Source of the DNA: Litorimonas sp964565335
Lineage (GTDB): Bacteria > Pseudomonadota > Alphaproteobacteria > Caulobacterales > Maricaulaceae
Direction: 5' to 3'
NCBI GenBank assembly: GCA_964565335.1
Contig: CAZMEN010000007.1
Span: forward strand, 6,091-70,090
Length of the DNA stretch: 64,000 nt
Shown here: one piece after another, positions 1-10,400 of the stretch
Layout: each line of letters starts with the position of its first letter
Numbering within the stretch: the stretch's first letter is position 1
Made by a program: the position numbers and the translations under genes
The notes under the pieces: model-generated
Database searches by the model: none
What the model saw: only the letters and a program-made list of their open reading frames with translations
Told to the model about the DNA's origin: nothing

Positions 1-583
1 TCATCATGGAGGAGACGCCGTCAACCATGGCGGCGTCGACGACAGAGCCTTTCCCTGTTTTTTCAGCCTGAAGGAGCGCGGCGAGAATGCCCGAGACCAA
101 AAATAGGGATCCGCCGCCATAATCGCCAATTAGGTTCAGCGGAACGGGCGGGACTTCGCCTTCTTTTCCCATTGCGTGGAGCGCGCCAGTTAAACCAATA
201 TAGTTGATGTCGTGGCCCGCGGTCTTGGCTAAAGGTCCGGTCTGGCCCCATCCAGTCATGCGGCCATAAACGAGCTTTGGATTGGCGGCCTGACAGGGCT
301 GAGGCCCAATACCTAGTTTTTCAACCACGCCGGGCCTTAGACCTTCATAGAGAGCGTCTGCCGATTTGATAAGGTTGAGGAGGATGTCGACGCCTTCATT
401 CGTTCGCAGGTCCAACATCATTGTTTTCTTTCCGCGGTGGGAAATGTTTGGAAAATTCATCCCGCCTTTGCGGTTTATGAGAATGACTTCTGCGCCCATA
501 TCGACAAATAATTGACCTGCATAGGGGCAAGGTCCAATGCCTGCCAATTCAATGAATCGATATCCAGAAAGTGGCAAGGTCAT
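1..583 (-). CDS. CaiB/BaiF CoA-transferase family protein, AMACR-like (3' part outside window)
   Basis: The frame is open from an ATG at 583 to the window edge (194 codons seen), so the C-terminal half is missing. The protein belongs to the CaiB/BaiF family, probably the alpha-methylacyl-CoA racemase branch, which epimerises 2-methylacyl-CoA in the cytoplasm. Visible hallmarks are an N-terminal segment resembling the CoA-binding start (LSGYRFIELAGIGPCPYAG), a GRMTGWGQTGP stretch, GHDINY (the His used by AMACR) and GDYGGGS (the Asp shared by family III enzymes). Having both His and Asp favours a racemase over a plain CoA transferase; the part that would settle it is not in the window. It lies 47 bp downstream of the small secreted-protein gene on the same strand and could be co-transcribed with it. 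Confidence 0.85.
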   Translation of the reverse strand, partial: MTLPLSGYRFIELAGIGPCPYAGQLFVDMGAEVILINRKGGMNFPNISHRGKKTMMLDLRTNEGVDILLNLIKSADALYEGLRPGVVEKLGIGPQPCQAANPKLVYGRMTGWGQTGPLAKTAGHDINYIGLTGALHAMGKEGEVPPVPLNLIGDYGGGSLFLVSGILAALLQAEKTGKGSVVDAAMVDGVSSMM

Positions 584-630
584 AATGTCTCGAATTAAAG
601 GGGCTGCGTCGTTATATTTGACGGGTTTAC

Positions 631-1149
631 TTATTGTCGGGGTGACATTGAATCCATTTGGACAACGGAAATGGCATTGATACGCCATCCGCCGCCTATG
701 TTTTTATAGATAAGGTCAAATCGAATTGAGTTTGGGCGAAAATCAAATCCGCCTCTGAGGCGAAGGGTGCCGTCTGTTAAAATTGCTGGGGGTTGATAAT
801 AAGTTGGCGTAGACAGTATAGCCCGTCCAATATCGACACGGTTCTCTCTAAGGTTGGCAAAGCTCTGGTTAAGCTTTGCGGGTGTGTTTTGACGTTGAAA
901 ACCGACTGTGCCTAATTGATATAAAACGGAATAATTATCTGTTCGGTTGGCGTTATCGAGAGCGACCATTGTGGACCAAACAAGTCTCGCTAAAGTATTT
1001 TCATCTGGCAAGTTTCGTTGCGATCTCAGATCAGATATTGTGGGCGCTAAGCCGTCGGGCGTTCTTGTTGTTTGCGCCAGAACCGAAGAGGTCAGACTAA
1101 AACTTAACACGCCTATAGCCATACAGCATAAAAATTTTGAACTTGTCAT
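631..1149 (-). CDS. Secreted hypothetical protein, possibly NTF2-like
   Basis: A 172-residue protein with a clear Sec signal peptide (charged start, hydrophobic residues about 7-23, cleavage near VLA-QTT), so it is exported. I do not recognise a named family. The second half (a tryptophan-containing helix, then LRLRGGFDFRPNSIRFDLIYKN and GGGWRINAISV) resembles NTF2-like or DUF4864-like small alpha+beta domains in which a final strand ends GWRI. That is a fold impression, not an assignment. The ATG at 1149 follows a G-rich stretch that can act as a ribosome binding site. The gene sits between the adhesin and the CoA-transferase-family gene, all on the minus strand. No cysteine pair or catalytic motif is obvious. 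Confidence 0.7.
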   Translation of the reverse strand: MTSSKFLCCMAIGVLSFSLTSSVLAQTTRTPDGLAPTISDLRSQRNLPDENTLARLVWSTMVALDNANRTDNYSVLYQLGTVGFQRQNTPAKLNQSFANLRENRVDIGRAILSTPTYYQPPAILTDGTLRLRGGFDFRPNSIRFDLIYKNIGGGWRINAISVVQMDSMSPRQ

Positions 1150-1270
1150 TCCATAGCCCCCATATTTTTACCTTATGGCCTTTTTCGTCAGGCTCAAAAG
1201 TTTTTCTCAAGCTTGTACAGTGTATTTGGGTGTGCCCAAAGCCTCAAATTTGAAGGGCTTAAGTCTGCAT

Positions 1271-1303
1271 AAAAAAACTCCGAAAGACCGAAGTCTTTCA
1301 GAG
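1271..1303 (-). terminator. Rho-independent terminator of the adhesin gene
   Basis: Read on the minus strand, an 11-bp stem with one mismatch (CTCTGAAAGAC / GTCTTTCGGAG) closes a TTCG tetraloop and is followed by seven T residues (1271-1277 on +). It lies about 60 bp after the adhesin stop codon. Confidence 0.9.
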
Positions 1304-1308
1304 TAACT

Positions 1309-1345
1309 GGCTCGCTCCCCAGATGATTGGGATGCTGAGCGAGCC
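1309..1345 (-). other. Second hairpin between adhesin stop codon and terminator
   Basis: A perfect 9-bp inverted repeat (GGCTCGCTC / GAGCGAGCC) with an inner 4-bp stem (CCCA/TGGG) lies directly upstream of the terminator hairpin. It has no T tract of its own. It may protect the 3' end of the adhesin mRNA or back up termination. Confidence 0.6.
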
Positions 1346-1362
1346 GTAAGCTTAAGGGGTGA

Positions 1363-3390
1363 TTACCAGCTGGCTTGGAAACCAGCGCGAGCGCCTGTGC
1401 TTCCATTGTCAGCACCCGTCGTCACAGCACCGCTAAACTGTAATGTGTCATTAAGTCTGTAAGCGACGCTGCCTGCAAAGGCTGTTTCATCGTCATAAGT
1501 GCCGATACCGCCGGACACTGCGAATGTCTGTCCCACTGGAACATAAGCATTATCCAGAGCCAGAGCCGCCGCAATACCAGCGCGGTTGTCAAGAATATCA
1601 TCGATATTCGCACTAATTTGTGCGGAGTTGCCTGAGATGGACGCTGAGTTCAGGGCAATCGCGGCACTTGCTGTTGCAAGACCGGCTGTATTGGTTGCGA
1701 TATTTCCTGAATTAGATGCGATTGCGGTCGCGTTTGTTGAGATATTGGCTGTGTTGGCAGCAATAGCTGTTGAGTTGGTGCCAATCCCTAGAATAGCCGT
1801 TGTATTCGTTGCTATCGCTGCATTGGCGGAAACTAGGCCGGCAGCATTGGTGGCAATACCCGCTGTGTTAGTTGCGATGTTGGTTGTGTTCGTCGAAATA
1901 TTACCAGCATTGGTCGCGATGCCTGCGGCATTCGTTGCTATACCTGCGGTGTTCGTCGCGATATTACCAGTGTTCGTAGCAATGTTACCGGTGTTAGTCG
2001 CGATGTTACCTGTGTTTGTCGCAATATTTGTACCATTTGTGGTAATATTGGTTGTGTTCGTTGCAACTGTCGTTGGCAGCGCAAAGTCAGCCGCAACGTT
2101 ACCATTCGCGTCTGTGGTGACAACACCTGTCGCGCCTGTTTGTGCCGCCGTACTGGCCGCGGATGTCAGGCCTGCAAATGTATAGGTATTGATCCCTGTA
2201 CCGAAAGCAAACTGGTTTATGCGTGACGTTGTTGCGCCGTTACCGAAGGCGGCGGAGTTATCCCACCCAGCGCTCGCTTGGTTGCCGATTGCCGTAGAAT
2301 TAGCGCCGGCTGCATTAGCCGCTTCACCGACGGCCAATGAACGGACGCCTGAAGCGTTAGCTAAGTGACCAATCGCATGCGCGCGCTCAGCCGTGGCCGA
2401 AGAACGCCAACCAAATGATGTTGCCGCTAAGCCGTCTGCAACAGCTTCACCGCCAACCGCAGTTGTTGAGTTGCCATTTGCGAGTGACATTGTACCGAAC
2501 GCAGTGGCGTCTACACCTGATGCGGAGGCTTGGTTACCCACCGCAGAGGCCTGTTCGCCATTGGCCGAGGCCGCATCACCAACGGCGAGGGTGCGAACAC
2601 CGTTCGCTGTTGCGAGGTGGCCTAATGCATGTGCGCGCTCGCCTTGTGCAACTGACATCCAACCAAAAGAGGTGGCTGCAAGGCCATTTGCCGTAGCGCG
2701 TCCGCCAATCGCTGTTGTGGAGTCGCCCATAGCGGTTGCACTGGCACCTGTTGCTGTCGCGTCAACCCCGACTGCGTTTGCACGAAGGCCAACGGCAGCA
2801 GCGCCAGAACCTTCAGCGTAAGATTCGCCGCCGATTGCTGTGGTAAAGAAACCATTCGCATTGGATAACCGGCCAATTGCTAAAGCATCAGCGCCTGTTG
2901 CTAGGGCATTATTACCGATGGCTGTCGTCGTCGCACCATTTGCTAGGGCGCGGCGTCCAACGGCGAGAGAGTCTGCGCCATTTGCATTGGCTTCGTGACC
3001 AAAAGCGGAAGAGTTAGGGCCTGTTGCAACTGCACGTGCCCCTACTGCTGTTGCGTTATCGCCTGTTGCATCGGCGCTTGTGCCCACCGCTGTTGCGTCG
3101 AGACCAATAGCGTTTGCACGAAGGCCAATAGCAGCGGAGCCAGCACCTTCAGAATAAGATTGTGCACCAATTGCGGTCGTGAAGAAGCCATTCGCGTTAG
3201 CTTGGCGTCCTACGGCAACGGCGTCAGCACCGGTCGCTGTGGCGTCCACGCCACATTCAAGGGCCGTCGGGTCCCCCGCATTTGCGTTACAATCAGGCGT
3301 TGGGTCTGCCATCGCTGGTGCAGCCACCAATAAGGCAAGGCTAAGGGCTCCGGCCGAAATCGTGCCGGTTAAATATTTCTGAGTTTTCAT
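1363..3390 (-). CDS. Trimeric autotransporter adhesin (YadA/Hep_Hag type Vc)
   Basis: A 675-residue surface adhesin. Order: signal peptide (1 to about 28, ending APAMA); a YadA-like head of about 45-420 made of 14-residue-type repeats (AxGxxAxAxGxxxTAIG); a stalk of about 435-600 dominated by the heptad IATNTGN, expected to form a trimeric coiled coil; and a C-terminal YadA anchor of about 75 residues ending in Trp, as outer-membrane barrels often end in an aromatic residue. The ATG at 3390 was chosen because GGAAG lies about 10 nt upstream and a signal peptide begins there; the upstream extension to 3462 lacks both. The head holds internal duplications (NANGFFTTAIG and GLAATSFGW each occur twice). 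A likely role is attachment to algal or other surfaces (inference). Confidence 0.9.
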   Translation of the reverse strand: MKTQKYLTGTISAGALSLALLVAAPAMADPTPDCNANAGDPTALECGVDATATGADAVAVGRQANANGFFTTAIGAQSYSEGAGSAAIGLRANAIGLDATAVGTSADATGDNATAVGARAVATGPNSSAFGHEANANGADSLAVGRRALANGATTTAIGNNALATGADALAIGRLSNANGFFTTAIGGESYAEGSGAAAVGLRANAVGVDATATGASATAMGDSTTAIGGRATANGLAATSFGWMSVAQGERAHALGHLATANGVRTLAVGDAASANGEQASAVGNQASASGVDATAFGTMSLANGNSTTAVGGEAVADGLAATSFGWRSSATAERAHAIGHLANASGVRSLAVGEAANAAGANSTAIGNQASAGWDNSAAFGNGATTSRINQFAFGTGINTYTFAGLTSAASTAAQTGATGVVTTDANGNVAADFALPTTVATNTTNITTNGTNIATNTGNIATNTGNIATNTGNIATNTAGIATNAAGIATNAGNISTNTTNIATNTAGIATNAAGLVSANAAIATNTTAILGIGTNSTAIAANTANISTNATAIASNSGNIATNTAGLATASAAIALNSASISGNSAQISANIDDILDNRAGIAAALALDNAYVPVGQTFAVSGGIGTYDDETAFAGSVAYRLNDTLQFSGAVTTGADNGSTGARAGFQASW
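1590..2080 (-). repeat. 21-bp coding repeats of the adhesin stalk
   Basis: Degenerate 21-bp units encode the heptad I-A-T-N-T-x-x many times in succession, most uniform around 1940-2030. Copy number can be expected to change by recombination or slippage, altering stalk length. Confidence 0.75.
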
Positions 3391-4087
3391 GATTTTTATA
3401 CTTCCATTTTTGAGTTGTGCGCCGATACGGTTTGACAAATTAATTCTCTGTCTCCCCGTCAACTTTTTCGCTTGATTATCACTTTCACTGATGTTTCAAA
3501 CTGTGGAAATCCTAAATCAGCTTCGGCTGCGTGGCAATACTTCTTTGTTTGTTTAAACGACTATAGTCTCCGTTCAGTGATTGATTTGATGCATACGCGC
3601 CTAAAACTGAATTAGAATTAAGTCTCGGAATAGTTTGGGCTGTACTGTCTAATTTTGATGTAATGGTGTCATTAGAAACGGGATCCAAGGGCATATTCCG
3701 GATGGGGTTGAGTTCTTCTTTCAATAATTTGGTGTAGAACTTTAATGATAACTTTAAAGGCTCATTTGGGGGCCAAATTAATGCGCTGTTTGGTCTTCAC
3801 AAAACTTCGGCACATTCTCGACATTGACTTAAATGAAAAATATTTTCTTGTAGTTTGAATTTATCGAAATTTTATTCCGTATTGCCGGACTCAATGGAAT
3901 TTTTTTAATAAAGAGCGTTGAAAGCCAGTAAATTCATTCAAGTGTTAAGTGTTGCGAAAATGCATCAGTTAATAACTATCTCTAATTGGTGCTACCAATT
4001 AGGTTAAATCGGTACAATAATAATGTTGACATTGGTAAAATCGATTGCTCTTAAGGAAAAATAATAAAGCACTCACAAGGGGAAGTC
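3391..4087. other. Divergent intergenic region, adhesin / first TonB-dependent receptor
   Basis: About 700 bp of AT-rich DNA separate two divergent genes. It holds the adhesin promoter on one side and, near 3982-4031, the alginate-regulon control region of the receptor. A 70-codon minus-strand frame at 3512-3724 starts with TTG, lacks a convincing ribosome binding site and resembles nothing I recognise, so it is not called. Confidence 0.6.
3982..4031 (+). promoter_or_regulatory. GntR/FCD-type operator plus -35-like element, receptor 1
   Basis: A perfect 9-bp palindrome with a 3-bp spacer (CTAATTGGT-gct-ACCAATTAG, 3982-4002), then AAATCGGTA (4006-4014), then exactly 11 bp, then TTGACA (4026-4031). 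The palindrome resembles the TTGGT/ACCAA sites known for UxuR/ExuR-like FCD regulators, and a gene for such a regulator lies at 10805. The same layout occurs at 7345, 11550 and 46646. No good -10 hexamer is seen, which suits an activator-dependent promoter. Confidence 0.75.
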
Positions 4088-7000
4088 ATGAAACACCGTA
4101 AATCATTAATCAAAGCATCATTGCTGTCAGCGTCAGTTTTGGCGATGGCGTCAACTGTATCCGCGCAGGATTCAGCCACGGAAGACGAGGTTATCTCTGT
4201 TGGTATCCGTCAATCACTTGAAAACGCGCTTCAAGAAAAACGCAATGCGGATAGCTTGATCGAAGTTATTCTGGCAGAAGATATTGGTAAGCTTCCTGAC
4301 CAAAACTTGGCGGAAGTCTTGGAGAACGTCACAGGTATTCAAATCACACGGACGGCCGGTGTCGGTACGGGTGTTCAAATCCGGGGTACAAATGCAAACC
4401 GCATCGAAATTAACGGTGTCTCGACTGTAGGTTCGGGTGCCGGGCGTACGGGTATTAACTTTGAAGATGTTAACGCTGCGATTATTGCAGGCGTTGAGGT
4501 AATCAAGGCGCCAGAAGCGTCAACAATTGAAGGGTCTGTTGGTGGTACAATTAACTTGCGTACTATCCGTCCTCTGGATTTAGATGGCCCTCTCGCCTCA
4601 GTTCGTATCCAAGGCGAGCAGAGCAACCTCTCTACGCAAGGTATTAAGCCACGCGTATCTGGTGCTTTGGGTAAGAAATGGGAAAATGTTTCCGGACAGG
4701 AATTCGGTATCGTTTTAAGCGGTAGTTATACTGAGCAAGAATCAGTCTCTTTCCGTCCTCGTGTGGACCGTGATAATATTGCTTCAGCGCCCGGTGCCGC
4801 TTTCCCTGAATATAACGGCATTCAATTTCTGGTCCAAGAGCAAGAGAATTTTGATTACGAAACAATCAACTTTGCGGGTACCGTTGAGGCTAAGCCTACT
4901 CAAAATACGCGCATTTATTTTGACGCTGTCATTAATAGTCAAGAGCGCAGCCAGGATTCATACCGTCTCCAAGCCTCAGGGATCAGTAACCTGAGAAACT
5001 TCAATGCGCCAACTGCGTTTGAAGAGGTGGATTACGGTTTTGGTTCTCGGGCTATTCAGCAAGCCGCACTTACGGGTGATCTTGAGCCCTGTATTGGTAC
5101 GCCGGGTGTTGCGCAAACTTGTAACCAGAGTGATGGCAACTTGCGCATGTCATCTGACACGGGGTCACGCGTGACAGATAGTGAGATATTCTCTATCGGG
5201 GGCGACTGGGAAGGTGAACGGATTACAGCGAAGGTTCAGTTTGCGACGACAAATTCTTCGACAGAGAACCCGAATTTGAGCACAACGCTTAACTTCCTCA
5301 ATCCGAATGCACCTTTAGTAACCGAGGTGCGCTTCAATGACACAAGCACGCGTTTCCGTTATGGCCTTACGGATGCGCAGCGTGCTGCGGTTGAAGCCGA
5401 TTTTGCAAATGCTGCCGCGATCAATGATGCTATCGGTGTAGATGCATTGGCGGCCTTTGGTGCGGGCTCTGGCGGATTGCGCAGTGTCACTCTGTTAAAT
5501 GACAATGCGACGCCTTTCACTTATGATCTAAGTGACGACACGCTGTCATTTGGTATCAATTTTAACTCGCCTTTTGCGCCAACACAGGCACAACTTCTCG
5601 ATCCGTTTAACTATGTGTTGGATCAGGTTCAGGTGGGTCGTAACACCACGGATAACAAAGAAGATGCCCTCCGTTTAGACTTCTCATATGATTTGACGGA
5701 TACAGGCTTCGGTGATTTCATTACATCTGTTGATGCGGGTTACCGTTACAATAAGTCCTCCAGTACATTTGATGACATTGATGATAATATCGGTGGGTTT
5801 AGTAATTTGCGGGACTCCCCGCGCGGTAATCTGTTCAGCGACCTTCTTGTCGCCGGGCCGGATAACTATGATGATGCGGATGGCAGAAGCTTGTTTATCC
5901 AAGATTTCCTTCTTCTTGATCCGGATCGTTCATTTACAGACCCTGATGGCGTTATTGCGGATTTGGAAGCGGCTATCTTGGCGCATGATCCGTCCGGTCC
6001 GGACTTGTTAAATCTGCAGGCTGATCAAAACGCGTTCTTCGATGTCGAAGAAAAGACAAACGCTTTTTATGCGCAAGCCAATTTTGAACAAGGTAATCTC
6101 CGCGGTAATCTTGGCTTCCGTTATTTAGAGACAGAAGTTGCTTCGACCGGTTTCGGTCCGGCCCAAGGTGGTGCGGCCAGAGTGCTTGAGACCAATACTG
6201 CGTCTTATGATTTCTTCCTGCCTCGGGCTAACTTGATCTACACGCCGAGTGATGAGGTTGTTCTTCGGGCCAGCTATGCGACAGATATCCGTCGTCCGAA
6301 CTATAACGATTTGGGCGGATTTACATTTGGTACGAGTGAAAACTCAGCTGTGCGTCTAGGTAATCCGGCTTTGGTACCGGAAGAGGTAGACTCTTTTGAT
6401 ATTTCAGGAGATTGGTACTTCGCCCCAGCGGCCGTATTTAGCATCGGTTACTTCAATAAAAAGCGGTCAAATATTTTTGGCCAAGATTTTGAAGGCGCTC
6501 TGCTTGTCGCTGATCCAAATACGCCTGGCGGTCTGGCACGTGAAACAGACCCAAATTGTCCGGGTGGTGGTATTTTCAATCCTGATGTGATTCCTAATGT
6601 CTTAGGTGATCCGAACGAGCCAGGTCTTTGTGTGGACTTCACACAGCCGGGGAACGATCCGGAAACAACAACGCAACAGGGCGTTGAAGTGGCGTTCCAG
6701 TATGACTTGTCTAACCATGAAGACAGTATGGGTAACTTTGCTTGGGCTTCAGGTTTTGGTCTGATTGCTAACTATACCTACCAAGACTTCAGTGGTGGGT
6801 CTGCCGTCGATGAGACTTCAGGTCGCGGTTTGACGGTTCTTGGCCCTGTCAGCATCCCGCGCGGACTTCTTGATTTCTCTAAAAACGCTTACAACTTGAC
6901 TGCGTTCTATGAGAAATATGGTTTGTCAGCACGGGCACGTTACACATGGCGCGAAGGCTTCCGGACAAATGACTTTGGCGGTGGCGCCAATACGTCCGGT

Positions 7001-7216
7001 AGTTCAACACTTAGCTTCCCGGTTCACACACTGGATAGAGGACAGCTTAATGCCAGCATCAATTATGATGTGACTGATAATTTCAACATTGGTGTTGAAG
7101 CGGTAAACCTAACTAAATCTCGTATCATTCAGAAATGTGTGAGTGAATCAGGCACAACCTGTTTCGTCGGTTATCCTGACCGTCGTATCGTCTTCGGCGG
7201 TAGCTACACATTCTAA
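4088..7216 (+). CDS. TonB-dependent receptor, probably for alginate oligosaccharides (1)
   Basis: A 1042-residue outer-membrane receptor. Signal peptide 1-26 (ending VSA-QDS), then an N-terminal segment with an EVISVGIRQSLENALQEKR-type stretch, a plug domain (LPDQNLAEVLENVTGIQI, then GTGVQIRGTNANRIEING) and a 22-strand-type barrel ending in Phe (VFGGSYTF). This is the Caulobacter-type receptor family common in marine alphaproteobacteria, which lack SusC/SusD. The ATG follows AAGGGGAAG. Substrate assignment is by context: it opens a locus of alginate lyases and uronate catabolic genes and has the locus-type operator. It would move alginate oligomers into the periplasm, energised by TonB/ExbBD encoded elsewhere. 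A strong terminator follows. Confidence 0.92.
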   Translation: MKHRKSLIKASLLSASVLAMASTVSAQDSATEDEVISVGIRQSLENALQEKRNADSLIEVILAEDIGKLPDQNLAEVLENVTGIQITRTAGVGTGVQIRGTNANRIEINGVSTVGSGAGRTGINFEDVNAAIIAGVEVIKAPEASTIEGSVGGTINLRTIRPLDLDGPLASVRIQGEQSNLSTQGIKPRVSGALGKKWENVSGQEFGIVLSGSYTEQESVSFRPRVDRDNIASAPGAAFPEYNGIQFLVQEQENFDYETINFAGTVEAKPTQNTRIYFDAVINSQERSQDSYRLQASGISNLRNFNAPTAFEEVDYGFGSRAIQQAALTGDLEPCIGTPGVAQTCNQSDGNLRMSSDTGSRVTDSEIFSIGGDWEGERITAKVQFATTNSSTENPNLSTTLNFLNPNAPLVTEVRFNDTSTRFRYGLTDAQRAAVEADFANAAAINDAIGVDALAAFGAGSGGLRSVTLLNDNATPFTYDLSDDTLSFGINFNSPFAPTQAQLLDPFNYVLDQVQVGRNTTDNKEDALRLDFSYDLTDTGFGDFITSVDAGYRYNKSSSTFDDIDDNIGGFSNLRDSPRGNLFSDLLVAGPDNYDDADGRSLFIQDFLLLDPDRSFTDPDGVIADLEAAILAHDPSGPDLLNLQADQNAFFDVEEKTNAFYAQANFEQGNLRGNLGFRYLETEVASTGFGPAQGGAARVLETNTASYDFFLPRANLIYTPSDEVVLRASYATDIRRPNYNDLGGFTFGTSENSAVRLGNPALVPEEVDSFDISGDWYFAPAAVFSIGYFNKKRSNIFGQDFEGALLVADPNTPGGLARETDPNCPGGGIFNPDVIPNVLGDPNEPGLCVDFTQPGNDPETTTQQGVEVAFQYDLSNHEDSMGNFAWASGFGLIANYTYQDFSGGSAVDETSGRGLTVLGPVSIPRGLLDFSKNAYNLTAFYEKYGLSARARYTWREGFRTNDFGGGANTSGSSTLSFPVHTLDRGQLNASINYDVTDNFNIGVEAVNLTKSRIIQKCVSESGTTCFVGYPDRRIVFGGSYTF

Positions 7217-7260
7217 AGAATCGGTCAGAGCTTAACGGCTCTTTCCTTTCTAAAATTTCT

Positions 7261-7291
7261 CGGGTCCCATATATTTGGGGCCCGTTTTTTT
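7261..7291 (+). terminator. Rho-independent terminator of receptor 1
   Basis: An 8-bp stem with one G-T pair (CGGGTCCC / GGGGCCCG), loop of eight bases, followed by seven T residues. Confidence 0.92.
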
Positions 7292-7344
7292 ATGGAATAA
7301 CCTTTGGTAGCGTGTCAAAAATGCAACGACATCCATAATTCTTC

Positions 7345-7391
7345 TATTGGTACTACCAATATTACAAATCGGTAGGGAATATAGGTTGACA
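7345..7391 (+). promoter_or_regulatory. GntR/FCD-type operator plus -35-like element, receptor 2
   Basis: A perfect 7-bp palindrome with 3-bp spacer (TATTGGT-act-ACCAATA, 7345-7361), AAATCGGTA (7366-7374), exactly 11 bp, TTGACA (7386-7391). Spacing is the same as in front of receptor 1 to within one base. Confidence 0.75.
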
Positions 7392-7454
7392 TGAATGTGT
7401 TTTTTGGTTCCTTTGATATCAAACTATAATCACATTGCTAATGGGGAAGTATTC

Positions 7455-10400
7455 ATGAATACCACACATCCGAAATCTATTTGCCGTAAAGCCGTTAAAT
7501 CACTCCTGCTAACAGGGTCTTCATTCGCGGTTTTAGCGATGTCGCAAGCTGCTTTTGCTCAAGATACGAGCGCAGAAGATGACGAAGTGATCGTGACAGG
7601 CACGCGCCAAGTCATTCAGGATTCTATTGCGCTAAAGCGCAACAACACTCAAATCGTAGATGGTCTGTCCGCCAATGAAATCGGCGATATCCCAGCTTTA
7701 TCTATTGGTGAAGCGCTCGAATCCGTAACTGGCGTTGCCTCTCACCGTGAAAATGGCGGCGCGACAGAAGTCTCAATTCGTGGGCTTGGGCCGTATCTGT
7801 CTTCTACAGTCATCAATGGCCGCGTTGTTGGTAATGGTTCTGGTGATCGCTCGGTTAACTTTTCACAATTTCCGTCCGAACTTGTGAACAAGCTTGCGGT
7901 CTTTAAAACACAAGATGCCAGCCAAATTGAAGGCGGCGTGGCTGGGCAAATTCAAATTGAAACGCTTAGACCGCTTGAGTATGGCAAACGCCGTATTCAA
8001 GGAGAGATAAAAGGGAATATAAACCCAGACCAACTCAACCAAGAAGATACTGAAGCGGGTGACATTGGCTACCGCGGTACTCTAAGTTACGTGGATCAAT
8101 TTGAGCTCGGCACCGGAGATATTGGGATTTCGATTGGTGCTCAGCGCAGTGATATTTCTCAGCCAGAGGCCGAAATTCGTTCTACGTCAAACTTTGGCTC
8201 GTCCAGTTTTGCTTGTATCGTTAGGCCAGACCCTGCGGATGAATTGGGAATAGGTTTTACAAATAACCCTATTGAGTCCAACCGCGATTGTGAAGATTTC
8301 CGGGCGCCAAACAGCGCGGGGGGAGATAACAACAATATCGGCGTCGTTACGTCTGTGAACCCGACGGGCGATGCGCGTTTGGACGCGATTGATTTCAGTT
8401 CGCCCTTTGTTCTGGTGCCAAGTCAAAGACATTTCCGGCAAAATGATACGCGTGATGAGCGCGACGCCATCTTTGGCGCAATCCAATGGCAGCCGAATGA
8501 TCGTTGGGACATAAATCTTGATGCACAGTGGTCGGAACGCTCGCAGTCAGAGCAGCGCAATGATTTGACATTTAACGGTTGGAAGCGGAACGATAGTTCG
8601 TTGGGTGGAATTCCCGGTTTCACGTCTAACCCATCCTCTGTAGATTTGCTGCAATTCACAGAGAGTGGCGCGATTACGAATGCTTTTACTGAAAACACAA
8701 TTGAGGTGCAGGGCGGCGACTTCCAGCGCGTAGAGACATTTGAGAGTATTGGACTGAATGGTTCCTATGATGTGAGCGATCGCCTCACTGTATCCGCTGA
8801 TGTTGCTTACTCAAACGTAGAGCGTACTGAGCAAGCTATCGAGTTTCGTATTCAGTCTGATAAAACGCCAACAATCGAGTTTAACACCTCGTCCGGTATT
8901 CCATTATACACGCTGTATGATGAAGAATTTGATGTTAACGATCATGACAATTACGTAGATCGCCTTCGCGTGCGTGTTGACAATGATTTGTTCCGACAAA
9001 ATGAATTCTTATCAGGTCGTTTTGATGTCGATTATGATTTGAATAAAGGTATTTTCACAAATGTTGAAGCAGGCGTCCGATATGCTGGGCAGAAGTTCTT
9101 CTCCGTTCCGGGCGGCGCAGATACATTTGACGGTTCAAGAGGGCGGACGTCATTTGAAATTGAAAATGACGGTGAGTTCACTTTTAATGGTTCAGAGGTT
9201 GTTGACGACGACTCGTCAGATGCAGATGCGGCCCCGTTTGTTGATATCATTGCTGCGACAAACCAAGCGTGTCGTGGTGAGTTCCCTGAGAGAGACTTCC
9301 TGTCTAACCTCCGTGGAAATAATAATCTTGTGACACAGGTGGCCTCTGACGGTACCGTGATTGGTACAACCAATAGCTGGGGCGTTTTTGACGCGCGTTG
9401 TGTGGCAAATACTTCAATCGCGGCTATCAATCAGCAAATCGACCTCATAAACAGATTGGCATTGGAAACTAACGGTGCAAATGCTCCTCAAATCTCGGCA
9501 TTCTCAACCGACACACCAGAACTCGTGGCGGATACAGCCAGAACAGTTGATGTCCAAGAGGATACCTTGGCCCTCTACGCCATGGCGAACTATGAAACGA
9601 GTTTTGATGGTCTACCCCTACGCGGTAACGTAGGAATGCGCGTTGTGAATACTGAGGTCACATCGAATAGCTTCCGACAAGGGTATGAAATTACTCAAAC
9701 GGGTAATGAATTTACGATTGCCGAAGTGGGTGTCCCTGTTCCCGTTTTGTCGAAGAGTGATTATACGACTCTATTACCGAGTTTTAGCGCTATTTTGGAT
9801 CTTTCCGATGACAAATTGGTTCGTTTCGGTGCTTTCCGTGCGCTTTCAAGGGCTGACCCCGCCGATATGGGTTTTGATCGTAGCTTTACTGTTCAAAATG
9901 AAGTCGACGGCGAAGGAATCACAAACCGTGACGATTTGATTAGAAATGTTTCCGCGACAGGTAGTCCTGAAATCGGGCCATTAACGTCTTGGAACATTGA
10001 TTTGGGATATGAATGGTATCCGAATGATGACTCAATTTTCGCCGTAAGTACTTATTATAAACAATTTAAAGGTGGTTTTGAAAACATTGTCCAAAACGAA
10101 ACTTACATCGTTGATGGTCAAGAAATCACCCGTCCAGTCGGTGGTCTTCAGCAAGTTGGCGAAGATACAAGTAGCCTCTTTGGTGTGGAGATTACAGGCT
10201 CTCACCGCTTTAGTTACTTGCCAGGCTATCTAAGTGGCCTTGGCGTTAAGGCGAGCTATAACCATGCGTCTTCTGACTTCGAGTTTGAAGATAGCCTATA
10301 TGGTAATATTTTTGAGCGAGATTTAGCCGGTAATTCGGTTCAAACAAATGTGGGAATTGTGGCGCCTGGTGGACTTCCGGGTCTGTCTGAGAATGTCTTT

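Noticed and set aside
1586..2185. 199-codon plus-strand frame opposite the adhesin stalk
   Set aside because: It is the antisense of the 21-bp repeats, giving Val/Ala/Ile low-complexity sequence; an artefact of repetitive coding DNA.
3512..3724. 70-codon minus-strand frame between the adhesin and receptor genes
   Set aside because: It starts with TTG, has no clear ribosome binding site, no recognisable family and polar low-information composition; it overlaps a probable promoter region.
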